NCBI GenBank assembly: GCA_002171495.2
Contig: NHEU02000027.1
Span: 9,968 to 18,998, forward strand
Origin: Alphaproteobacteria bacterium TMED93
GTDB lineage: Bacteria > Pseudomonadota > Alphaproteobacteria > TMED109
Length of the DNA stretch: 9,031 bases
Direction: 5' to 3'
Below the pieces are notes generated by a model, which saw only the letters and a program-made list of their open reading frames with translations, had not been told where the DNA came from and ran no database searches. Shown here one piece after another: positions 1-6,329 of the stretch; positions within the stretch are counted from its first letter, which is position 1, and each line of letters starts with the position of its first letter. The translations under genes and the position numbers were made by a program.

Positions 1-384
1 GACCATACCTTTTACAAATTTAGGATATTTTTCTGCATAGGCTATTGCTAAGGTAGAACCCCATGATCCACCAACTAAAAACCACGAATTAATTTTTAAA
101 AATTGTCTAATAAACTCCATATCTTCAATTAAATGCAGAAGAGTATTATTACTCAGCAGTCTTTTTGGTTTGGACTTGCCTGAGCCTCTTTGATCTAAAA
201 AAATAACTCTATAAACTTTATTATCAAATAAACCTTTTTGCCAATCTGCACAGCCACTTCCAGGACCACCATGTAAAAATATTAGAGGTAATCCTTTTTT
301 ATTTCCATACTCTTCAATATATAGAGTATGTTCATCTCTTTTAATTTCATGTATTGCAAATGATTTCTTAATAGGATATAACAT
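1..384 (-). CDS. pip: Proline iminopeptidase (prolyl aminopeptidase), N-terminal part, cut by window edge
   Basis: This is the first 128 codons of an alpha/beta-hydrolase peptidase that removes N-terminal proline from peptides, probably in the cytoplasm (no signal peptide is visible). The reading frame is open to the window edge. The oxyanion-region motif HGGPGSG is at residues 38-44, the family signature DQRGSGKS at 64-71, and the nucleophile elbow GGSWGS at 105-110 with Ser107 as nucleophile. This combination is characteristic of peptidase family S33 proline iminopeptidases rather than generic hydrolases. Family members are about 310-320 residues, so roughly 40% is visible; the catalytic Asp and His lie outside. 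The ATG at 384 matches the usual family start and has no Shine-Dalgarno. It is divergent from rpmE with only 20 bp between the start codons. Confidence 0.9.
   Translation of the reverse strand, partial: MLYPIKKSFAIHEIKRDEHTLYIEEYGNKKGLPLIFLHGGPGSGCADWQKGLFDNKVYRVIFLDQRGSGKSKPKRLLSNNTLLHLIEDMEFIRQFLKINSWFLVGGSWGSTLAIAYAEKYPKFVKGMV
354..382 (+). promoter_or_regulatory. Putative sigma70-type promoter of rpmE overlapping the pip start
   Basis: TTGCAA at 354-359 and TATAAC at 377-382 are separated by exactly 17 bp, matching the -35 consensus at 4 of 6 and the -10 at 5 of 6 positions. Transcription would begin near 389, leaving a leader of about 15 nt before the rpmE ATG at 405. The whole element lies in the first codons of pip, and the -10 touches the pip start codon. 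The assignment is by eye in AT-rich DNA, so chance matches are possible, but the 20 bp gap cannot itself hold a promoter. Confidence 0.42.
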
Positions 385-404
385 TTTAATTAAAATTATT
401 TATT

Positions 405-626
405 ATGAAAAAAAGTATACACCCAGATTACCATGAAATAAAAGTCGTAATGACAGACGGTACTGAATTTACCACTAGATCAACTTTTGGAAAACCAGGT
501 GAGATTCTTAAATTAGATGTAGACCCACTTTCTCATCCTGCTTGGACAGGAGGCGGAACTCAGCTTAGAGAAAATGCTGGGCAAGTAGCAAGATTTAAGA
601 AAAAGTTTGGAAATTTTAAAGTTTAA
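405..626 (+). CDS. rpmE: 50S ribosomal protein L31, zinc-free type
   Basis: This is a 73-residue large-subunit ribosomal protein. The N-terminal block IHPDYH at residues 5-10, the segment VVMTDGT (14-20), SHPAWTGG at 43-50 and the basic FKKKFG near the C-terminus are the alphaproteobacterial L31 pattern. There is no cysteine anywhere, so the CxxC zinc-binding pairs of the C+ form are missing. This makes it a C- type L31, which in alphaproteobacteria is the normal housekeeping copy rather than a zinc-starvation paralogue. The ATG at 405 has no Shine-Dalgarno. The gene stands alone on the plus strand, and its last 11 bp overlap the 3' end of the convergent thioesterase gene. Confidence 0.95.
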   Translation: MKKSIHPDYHEIKVVMTDGTEFTTRSTFGKPGEILKLDVDPLSHPAWTGGGTQLRENAGQVARFKKKFGNFKV

Positions 627-1044
627 AGCTTATTTTTTCTAATTCTGCTCTTATTTTTTTTGGAATTTTTACTTTTTCACTCATATTATCTCTATTTACA
701 AAAACATGAACAAAATATCCTTCAGCACAAGCTGTATCTTGTTCTGTTTTAAAAAGCGAAATATCATAAATTACACTTGAATTCCCTATTTTAAATGTAG
801 ATAGACCCGCATCAATTTTTTCAGGATATTTCAGCGATTGTATAAATTTACATCTCGTTTCTGGAGAAACTGCAATTACTTCAGAATTAAATGGATTGTA
901 TTGACATTTATTTATTAGGAATCTGTTTATAACCGAGTCAAATAAAGAGTAATATATAACGTTATTAATATGACCAAAAATATCGTTATCACCAAATCTA
1001 GTATCTATTCTTTCAAGATATTTATAGTTAGCTTTAGTTTTCAA
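616..1044 (-). CDS. 4HBT hotdog-fold acyl-CoA thioesterase (YbgC/FadM-like), TTG start
   Basis: A 142-residue single-domain hotdog protein. The N-terminal motif [13 protein letters not shown] (residues 16-28) corresponds to the 4-hydroxybenzoyl-CoA thioesterase active-site loop, with Asp21 as the probable catalytic acid and GHINN leading into the long helix. Such enzymes hydrolyse acyl-CoA or aryl-CoA thioesters in the cytoplasm; the substrate cannot be deduced. The start is TTG at 1044. No ATG or GTG is available, because an in-frame stop lies four codons upstream with only ATA and AGT codons between, so TTG is the sole conventional choice. The start lies inside the upstream hydrolase gene (11 bp overlap), indicating translational coupling. 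The 3' end overlaps rpmE by 11 bp on the other strand, leaving no space for a private terminator. Confidence 0.83.
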   Translation of the reverse strand: MKTKANYKYLERIDTRFGDNDIFGHINNVIYYSLFDSVINRFLINKCQYNPFNSEVIAVSPETRCKFIQSLKYPEKIDAGLSTFKIGNSSVIYDISLFKTEQDTACAEGYFVHVFVNRDNMSEKVKIPKKIRAELEKISFKL

Positions 1045-1807
1045 TATACTTATTTATTAATTTTCTTACATCTTCAGGTTTTTCATGTAAATGAAAATGT
1101 CCACAGTGTTCAATAGTCTCTAAACTAGAGTTTTTTAAAATACTATTAAGTAAATAACTACTTTTTAGTGGCGTCATAATATCAAGTTTTCCAGCAATTA
1201 TTAAAATAGAGTTTTCTATCTTATTTAGCGCTGCATCTTCAACAATATATTTGTCACAAGAATTTAAATCTGAAAATAAATTATTTTCTGCTTTATACAT
1301 TAAAGTATTTATAAAGTTTGGTAAATTTAATCCAATCAAATGACTGCCTCTCAGTTTAGAGTCACTAGAAAGAGACCAGTTTATCATATTTGATATGGCC
1401 TCACTACTATCTTTCTTACTCAATTCCAGCAAGGACTTACTTACCTTCATGGGAAATGCTACGCCAATCAAAACTACTTTATCAGCATTAAATAATTTAT
1501 TTATTATAATACTTAAACAGATAAGACTTCCCATGCTATGTCCAATTAATACATTTTTTTTGGTAGAATACTTTTTTACTATTTTTTTTACATACAATGC
1601 CATTTCATCTATAGAAGATAATCCTTTATCATTATTATCTCCATGCCCTGGTAAGTTGATTGCTAAAGTAGAATACCCCTTAAAAAAGTAATACCGATTT
1701 AGCATGCCCCAGAAAGTATAATCACAACCTGCACCATGAATAAAAATTACTAGTGGGCTTTTATCACTGAACTTCTTATAATTGTATTGGTTATTAATTT
1801 TATTCAT
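1034..1807 (-). CDS. Alpha/beta-fold hydrolase of unknown substrate
   Basis: A 257-residue cytoplasmic alpha/beta hydrolase with an intact catalytic triad: oxyanion motif HGAG at residues 24-27, nucleophile elbow GHSMGS with Ser91, acid Asp209 in the IIAGKLD strand-turn, and His237 in the CGHFHLHEKP segment. The core and a moderate helical cap (about 120-185) match esterase/lipase/enol-lactonase-like members, which does not fix the substrate. The ATG at 1807 is preferred: it lies 7 bp after the metY stop, and the protein begins just before the first beta strand. An in-frame GTG at 1840, inside metY, would add 11 residues that look unlike the family. It is downstream of metY and overlaps the thioesterase start. 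A link to sulfur metabolism or acyl-ester turnover is conceivable but unproven. Confidence 0.82.
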   Translation of the reverse strand: MNKINNQYNYKKFSDKSPLVIFIHGAGCDYTFWGMLNRYYFFKGYSTLAINLPGHGDNNDKGLSSIDEMALYVKKIVKKYSTKKNVLIGHSMGSLICLSIIINKLFNADKVVLIGVAFPMKVSKSLLELSKKDSSEAISNMINWSLSSDSKLRGSHLIGLNLPNFINTLMYKAENNLFSDLNSCDKYIVEDAALNKIENSILIIAGKLDIMTPLKSSYLLNSILKNSSLETIEHCGHFHLHEKPEDVRKLINKYIEN

Positions 1808-1814
1808 TTTTATA

Positions 1815-3113
1815 TTATTTAAAGGATTTTTGTAAAGCACTATTAATATCGATCAATAAATCATCTAAATCCTCTATTCCAACTGATATTCTAATAAGAT
1901 CTTCAGTTATACCAACTTTTGTTAATTCAGGTTTGCTGAGTTGAGAATGCGTTGTGCTAGCAGGATGAATTATTAAGGATTTTGCGTCCCCTATGTTAGC
2001 TAAATGAGAAAACACCTTAAGACTTTCTATAAACTTTACTGCTCTTTTTTTTCCTCCTTTCAAGCCAAATGAAATAATTGCGCCTGCTCCTTTTGGCATT
2101 AATTTAGAGGCTACTTTATATCCTTTATGTGACTTTAAACTAGGGTGTTTAACCCAACTAACTTCATCTTTGCCTAATAAAAAAGATGCTATATATTCGG
2201 CATTTGAAACATGTTTCATCATTCTTGGACCAAGGGTTTCCACTCCTAGCATTATATAGAACGCATTTTGTGGAGACAATGTTGCTCCAAAATCTCTCAA
2301 TCCCTCAGCTCTTGCTCTACTAAGAAATGCTCCAGGCCCAAACTCTTGATAAAAGTTAAGATTATGATACCCAACATATGGCTCCGTTAAATTAGAGAAT
2401 TTTTTACTTTTGTTCCAATCAAAACTACCGCTATCAATTATTACTCCTCCAATAGCAACCCCATGTCCACCTATAAACTTAGTTGTAGAATGCATAACTA
2501 AATTAGCACCGAAATCAAAAGGATTGCAAAAATAGGGAGTTGCAATCGTATTATCTACAAGAAAAGGTATATTTGACGCAGCAGTAACCTTTGATATTTT
2601 CTCTATATCTAAAACTTCTAATCCTGGGTTTCCTAAACTTTCAGCAAAGAATAGCTTGGTATTTTTTTTAATACTTTTTTTTATTTGAGTTACATTTGTT
2701 GGATCTACAAATGTCGTCTCTATACCAAATCTCTTTAAAGTTAATCCTAACAAGTTTCTACTTCCTCCATAAATCCTATTTGATGAAATAATATGGTCAC
2801 CCGCATTTAATAAAGTAGCTACTGTTAAATGAAGTGCTGCTTGTCCGCTAGCAGTACAAATTGCGCCCAAACCCTTTTCTAAAGAAGCCAGTCTTTCTTC
2901 CAGAGCACTGACAGTTGGATTTGAGATTCTAGAATATAAATGACCATCTTGTTCGAGGTTAAAAATTGAACTAGCATCACTTGCATTTTTAAAAACGTAA
3001 GAAGTAGTTTGATATATAGGTAAAGCTCTGGAAGAAAAGTCACTATCTAGTTTTTGTCCTGAGTGAAGACTTCTAGTATTAAAGTTAAATAAATTAAGAT
3101 TTTTTTTTTTCAT
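1815..3113 (-). CDS. metY: O-acetylhomoserine sulfhydrylase (O-acetylhomoserine aminocarboxypropyltransferase)
   Basis: A PLP-dependent enzyme of the Cys/Met metabolism family, 432 residues, that converts O-acetylhomoserine and sulfide to homocysteine in the cytoplasm. Visible signatures are YSRISNPT (60-67), the TASGQAA segment (88-94) that helps bind the PLP phosphate, DNT at 187-189 with the PLP-nitrogen Asp187, and the Schiff-base Lys212 in [11 protein letters not shown]. Length separates it from MetB/MetZ/MetC (about 380-400): MetY proteins are typically 425-440 and have the extra internal segment seen around 225-265 with YVGYH. The ATG at 3113 lies 5 bp after the stop of the frame-restored DUF1192 gene. 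An 11-base A run follows the start codon directly. MetX, which supplies the substrate, is encoded at the right end of the window. Confidence 0.93.
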   Translation of the reverse strand: MKKKNLNLFNFNTRSLHSGQKLDSDFSSRALPIYQTTSYVFKNASDASSIFNLEQDGHLYSRISNPTVSALEERLASLEKGLGAICTASGQAALHLTVATLLNAGDHIISSNRIYGGSRNLLGLTLKRFGIETTFVDPTNVTQIKKSIKKNTKLFFAESLGNPGLEVLDIEKISKVTAASNIPFLVDNTIATPYFCNPFDFGANLVMHSTTKFIGGHGVAIGGVIIDSGSFDWNKSKKFSNLTEPYVGYHNLNFYQEFGPGAFLSRARAEGLRDFGATLSPQNAFYIMLGVETLGPRMMKHVSNAEYIASFLLGKDEVSWVKHPSLKSHKGYKVASKLMPKGAGAIISFGLKGGKKRAVKFIESLKVFSHLANIGDAKSLIIHPASTTHSQLSKPELTKVGITEDLIRISVGIEDLDDLLIDINSALQKSFK

Positions 3114-3118
3114 ATATT

Positions 3119-3291
3119 TTAGTTAAAAAATTTTTCGGCCTCTTTTTTTTTCTTTAATTTTTTTTTTATTTCAGTTTCCAGTATAGAAATATAGTTTAAA
3201 AGTTTTTTTTGTAATCACCAAGTTCTTCTATAGAGTAATTTTCAATTGTTTTTTTTACTTCTCTTTCAGAAATGATTTCAATTTCATTCAT
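3119..3291 (-). CDS. DUF1192 family small protein, reading frame broken at an A8 run
   Basis: Read from ATG at 3291, the frame gives 31 residues and stops at 3196-3198. If one A is added to the eight-A run (T8 on the plus strand, 3203-3210), the frame continues to a stop at 3119-3121, giving a 57-residue protein. The restored protein contains YSIEELGDY, then an ISILETEIKKKL heptad-like helix, then a lysine-rich stretch ending EAEKFFN. This matches my recollection of DUF1192, a roughly 60-residue alphaproteobacterial coiled-coil protein with SVEEL, LEAEI and a terminal AALF-like motif. The function of the family is unknown to me. Homology on both sides of the break suggests the product is still made, by slippage or -1 shifting; a sequencing error or recent pseudogene is the alternative. 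It leads the unit containing metY. Confidence 0.72.
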
Positions 3292-3337
3292 ATAGAGCTA
3301 GTATATTATAAAATATAAGAATTTATAAGTATTTATT
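3292..3337. promoter_or_regulatory. Divergent promoter region between DUF1192-metY unit and qor-trcR-hldE unit
   Basis: This 46 bp gap separates two divergent starts and must hold or border both promoters. A perfect TATAAT lies on the minus strand at 3310-3305, 13 nt before the DUF1192 ATG, implying a leader of only a few nucleotides; no good -35 hexamer is seen at 16-18 bp. On the plus strand TATAAG occurs at 3314-3319 and 3324-3329, again very close to the qor ATG. Both transcripts would be nearly leaderless. The AT-richness makes individual hexamers weak evidence. Confidence 0.35.
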
Positions 3338-4339
3338 ATGACTAATCTAAAAATTATGAAATGTATAAAAATTAAGAAGTATGGGTCGGCTGAAAATTTA
3401 GTCTACAGAAATGAAAAGCTGCCTTCTATATCTGAAAATGATGTATTGATAAAAGTAATGGCTAGTGGAGTAAATAGACCTGATATTCTACAAAGGTTAG
3501 GTGTTTACTCTCCCCCTCAAGATGCATCATTAATTCCTGGCTTAGAAGTATCTGGCAAAATAGTACAGATAGGAAAAAAGGTAAAGAAATTTAAAATTAA
3601 TGAAAAAGTATGTGGATTGGTTCATGGAGGAGGTTACGCTGAATATTGTAAAGCTCATGAAACTCATATTTTACCTATACCAAAAGGGCTAACTTATGTA
3701 GAGGCTGCCGGCATTCCTGAAACATATTTTACTGTTTGGGCAAAATTATTTGATATTGGTAAAATTAAAAAAAATCAAAGGTTATTAGTTCATGGTGGTT
3801 CTAGCGGAATAGGAACCACTGCCATTCAGCTCGCAAAAGTAATTGGATGTAAAGTAATAACAACCGTAGCTAATCAGAAAAAAGCTAGATTTTGTAAAGA
3901 GCTTGGGGCAGATTTAGCTATTGTTTATAAGAAAGAAGATTTTTACCAAAAAATATTAAGTTATACAAAAAGCGAAGGAGTCGATATCATACTTGATATG
4001 ATAGGAAAAAATTATTTTACAAAAAATTTAAAACTTTTAAGTGATAAAGGAAAATATATAAGCATAGCATTTTTGTCAGGAAATAAGGTTCAGTTAGACC
4101 TAGCTCTAATTTTAAAAAAAAGAATTCTAATAACTGGCTCAACTTTAAGACCAAGAACTATAGTTGAAAAAGCTAAAATAGCAAAAAGTGTTCAAAAGTT
4201 TTGTTGGCCTTTATTTGAAAATAAAACTATAAAACCTATTATATACAAAACTTTTAAATTGAATGATGCTGTGAAAGCCCATAAACTTATGGAAAGCAGT
4301 AAACACATTGGTAAAATTATATTACTAAATAAAAACTAA
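3338..4339 (+). CDS. NAD(P)H:quinone oxidoreductase, zinc-free MDR family (PIG3-like)
   Basis: A 333-residue medium-chain dehydrogenase/reductase that probably reduces quinones with NADPH as a soluble enzyme. The N-terminal GroES-like domain carries GVNRPDILQRLGVYSPP (44-60), and PGLEVSG (67-73) and the HGGGYAEY segment (96-103) follow. The Rossmann domain has HGGSSGIGTTAIQLAK (152-167), the nucleotide-binding loop of quinone reductases, then the ELGAD segment (188-192). The C-terminus HIGKIIL (323-329) and the NRPDILQR block resemble the p53-inducible PIG3 branch more than classical E. coli Qor. No zinc-ligand cysteine cluster is present. The ATG at 3338 gives six residues before an internal ATG at 3356 that coincides with the usual family start, so 3356 may be the true one. 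Neither has a Shine-Dalgarno. It heads the qor-trcR-hldE unit. Confidence 0.9.
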   Translation: MTNLKIMKCIKIKKYGSAENLVYRNEKLPSISENDVLIKVMASGVNRPDILQRLGVYSPPQDASLIPGLEVSGKIVQIGKKVKKFKINEKVCGLVHGGGYAEYCKAHETHILPIPKGLTYVEAAGIPETYFTVWAKLFDIGKIKKNQRLLVHGGSSGIGTTAIQLAKVIGCKVITTVANQKKARFCKELGADLAIVYKKEDFYQKILSYTKSEGVDIILDMIGKNYFTKNLKLLSDKGKYISIAFLSGNKVQLDLALILKKRILITGSTLRPRTIVEKAKIAKSVQKFCWPLFENKTIKPIIYKTFKLNDAVKAHKLMESSKHIGKIILLNKN

Positions 4340-4344
4340 GGAGG
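4337..4344 (+). promoter_or_regulatory. Full-length Shine-Dalgarno for trcR overlapping the qor stop codon
   Basis: TAAGGAGG at 4337-4344 is complementary to the 3' end of 16S rRNA over eight bases, with four bases (AATA) before the ATG at 4349. Its first three bases are the qor stop codon, so a ribosome terminating on qor sits on the trcR binding site. I found no comparable site before any other start in the window. Confidence 0.85.
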
Positions 4345-4348
4345 AATA

Positions 4349-4909
4349 ATGAGCACCCCACTAATGCCAAAATCTACGGCAGTTTGGTTAGTAGAGAACA
4401 CAAGTCTTACTTTTGAGCAAATTTCAAAGTTTTGCAACTTACATATATTGGAAATTCAGGGAATTGCTGATGGAGAAGTTGCAGTTGGAATTCAAGGAAA
4501 AAACCCAATCATGTCTGGCGAGCTTTCCAAAGAAGAAATTCAAAAATGTGAAATGGATCCTTCTAAACACTTAGAAATTATTAAAGATATAATCCCTTTA
4601 AGTTCTACTTTAAAGAAAGGTAAAAAGAAGTTTACACCTGCTTCAAGAAGACAGGTTATACCAGATGCTATATCTTGGCTTTTAAAATATCATCCTGAAC
4701 TTGCTGATCCTCAAATTGCTAAATTAATAGGAACTACAAAAACCACTATAACCTCCATAAGAAACAGGGAACATTGGAACATACAAAACATAACCCCTAG
4801 AGATCCAGTTTTACTTGCTTTATGTTCGCAAAGCTCATTAACAGATGCTATTATTAAAGCAAAAAAGAAGAAAGATAGACTAAAAAAATCTGAAAATGTT
4901 AGCAAGTAG
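4349..4909 (+). CDS. trcR: Cell cycle transcriptional regulator TrcR (DUF1013)
   Basis: A 186-residue protein matching the DUF1013/TrcR family, found in alphaproteobacteria and annotated there as a cell-cycle transcriptional regulator. The N-terminus PLMPKSTAVWLVENTSLTFE (4-23) followed by IADGEVAVGIQG (39-50) is highly characteristic. Two helix-turn-helix-like segments are visible, at about 20-42 (EQISKFCNLHILEIQGIA) and about 105-140 (PDAISWLLKYHPELADPQIA, then IGTTKTTITSIRNR). RDPVLLALCSQ (151-161) follows, and then a lysine-rich tail. Target genes cannot be inferred here. It sits 9 bp after qor with a perfect Shine-Dalgarno and overlaps hldE by 14 bp, so translation of all three genes is probably linked. 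Confidence 0.92.
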   Translation: MSTPLMPKSTAVWLVENTSLTFEQISKFCNLHILEIQGIADGEVAVGIQGKNPIMSGELSKEEIQKCEMDPSKHLEIIKDIIPLSSTLKKGKKKFTPASRRQVIPDAISWLLKYHPELADPQIAKLIGTTKTTITSIRNREHWNIQNITPRDPVLLALCSQSSLTDAIIKAKKKKDRLKKSENVSK

Positions 4910-6329
4910 TATTATTAGCCTATTGAAGAGAACTAAAGTATTTCTGATAGGAGACATTATGTTAGACCGTTATGTTTTCGGTAAAGTTAACAGAATTTCT
5001 CCCGAAGCACCAGTTCCTGTTTTTCTAACAAAAAGCTCTAAAGAAATTTTAGGCGGCTCAGGAAATGTTTTAAGCAACTTGGTATCTTTAGGAACGCAAA
5101 CTTCATATCTGAGCATTATAGGAAGAGATGATACTGGAACAAAAATAAAAAACCTTTTAAAAAAGCTAAATATAAATAATTATAGCCTTATTATAGATCC
5201 GTTAAGAAAAACTACTGTTAAAACTAGATACATTTCAAATAGTCAGCAAATAATAAGGGTTGACGAAGAAACTTCTGAAAATATTTTAAAAAAAGTCGAA
5301 AATGATCTTATTAAAAAAATAGATAAGTTTATTAAAAATAAAGACGTTATTGTAATATCTGATTACAACAAGGGTATAATAACAGAAAGAGTATGCAAAT
5401 ATATAATTAAAAAAGCAAACTTACTAAAAATTCCTATTATTATAGACCCAAAAAATAAAAATTTTGAAATTTATAAAAACTCCACATTAGTAACACCAAA
5501 TCAATTAGAAGCTTCTAAAATAAGCAAGTTATCTATTGATAGTAATACTGACACAGAAAAATGTGGGAGAATGATTATGAAAAAATATAATATAAAAAAT
5601 GTGTTAGTAACTAGAGGTGATAAAGGGCTATCTTTAATTACTAAGAAAGGTTCATTTCACTCTCCAACTATATCTAAAGAAGTTTATGATGTTTCAGGAG
5701 CAGGAGATACAGTATTGGCGGTAATTGCCTCTACTTTTAATAAATTGGAACAAATAAAAGCTCTTACTCTAGCCAACAAAGCTGCTGGAAAAGTAATAGG
5801 AAGAATTGGTACTAGTCCAATAAAATTAAAAGAACTTTTTGAAAATGAACAAAAAACATATAACAATAAAATTTTTGATATAAAATTGCTATGTAAAAAA
5901 TTAGAAGAAGACAGAAAAAAAGGTTTAAAAATTGGATTTACAAACGGTTGTTTTGATATTTTACATTTTGGTCATATAAGTTGCATAGAGAGAAGTAAGA
6001 TGCACTGTGATAAATTAATTATTGCATTAAATAGTGATAGTTCAGTAAAAAAAATAAAAGGGAAAAATAGACCTATCAATAATGAACTTCACAGAGCGAA
6101 AGTATTATCATCACTTAAGTTTTGTGATTATGTAATTATTTTTAATGAAAAAACACCCTTATCAATAATAAAAAAAATTAAACCAGACCTTATAACTAAA
6201 GGTGGTGATTATAAAAATAAAAAAATAGTAGGAGAAAATCTAATGAAAAAATGGGGTGGAGAAGTTTTAACTTTAGATTATATAAAAGATCTCAGCTCTA
6301 CAAATATTTTAAATAAAATAAAAATTTAA
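4896..6329 (+). CDS. hldE: Bifunctional D-glycero-beta-D-manno-heptose-7-phosphate kinase / heptose-1-phosphate adenylyltransferase
   Basis: A 477-residue, two-domain cytoplasmic enzyme for two steps of ADP-heptose synthesis, used for LPS inner core. The N-terminal PfkB/ribokinase domain (about 10-315) shows GDIMLDRY (19-26), RISPEAPVPV (33-42), GGSGNV (53-58) and VSGAGDT (266-272) with catalytic Asp271. The C-terminal cytidylyltransferase-like domain (about 344-477) shows TNGCFDILHFGH (349-360) with the HxGH nucleotide-binding motif, KGKNRP (388-393) and TKGGDY (434-439). Length matches the fused HldE (about 475), so both activities should be intact. The ATG at 4896 lies 14 bp inside trcR and has no Shine-Dalgarno, so it probably relies on ribosomes arriving from trcR. 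The phosphatase GmhB and isomerase GmhA are not in this window. Its stop codon abuts the tyrA stop. Confidence 0.95.
   Translation: MLASSIISLLKRTKVFLIGDIMLDRYVFGKVNRISPEAPVPVFLTKSSKEILGGSGNVLSNLVSLGTQTSYLSIIGRDDTGTKIKNLLKKLNINNYSLIIDPLRKTTVKTRYISNSQQIIRVDEETSENILKKVENDLIKKIDKFIKNKDVIVISDYNKGIITERVCKYIIKKANLLKIPIIIDPKNKNFEIYKNSTLVTPNQLEASKISKLSIDSNTDTEKCGRMIMKKYNIKNVLVTRGDKGLSLITKKGSFHSPTISKEVYDVSGAGDTVLAVIASTFNKLEQIKALTLANKAAGKVIGRIGTSPIKLKELFENEQKTYNNKIFDIKLLCKKLEEDRKKGLKIGFTNGCFDILHFGHISCIERSKMHCDKLIIALNSDSSVKKIKGKNRPINNELHRAKVLSSLKFCDYVIIFNEKTPLSIIKKIKPDLITKGGDYKNKKIVGENLMKKWGGEVLTLDYIKDLSSTNILNKIKI

Noticed and set aside
1395..1691. Plus-strand open frame of 98 codons
   Set aside because: It lies wholly inside the hydrolase gene on the opposite strand, which has a full catalytic triad; the translated sequence shows no family feature.
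1034..1807. Hydrolase next to metY as a second homoserine acyltransferase
   Set aside because: It is only 257 residues and lacks the GCMGTTGP, TGDQY and SYRH blocks that define MetX.
1808..1840. GTG start at 1840 extending the hydrolase by 11 residues into metY
   Set aside because: The extra residues lie within the metY coding sequence and look unlike a family N-terminus; the ATG at 1807, 7 bp after the metY stop, suffices.
1815..3113. metY as cystathionine gamma-synthase or MetZ
   Set aside because: The 432-residue length and internal insertion fit MetY; MetB/MetZ are shorter.
4711..4905. Minus-strand open frame with a phenylalanine-rich, membrane-like start
   Set aside because: It is the complement of the lysine-rich trcR tail; the Phe run merely mirrors AAA/AAG codons.
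5684..5866. Minus-strand open frame of 60 codons
   Set aside because: It sits opposite the conserved GAGD region of hldE and shows no independent signal.
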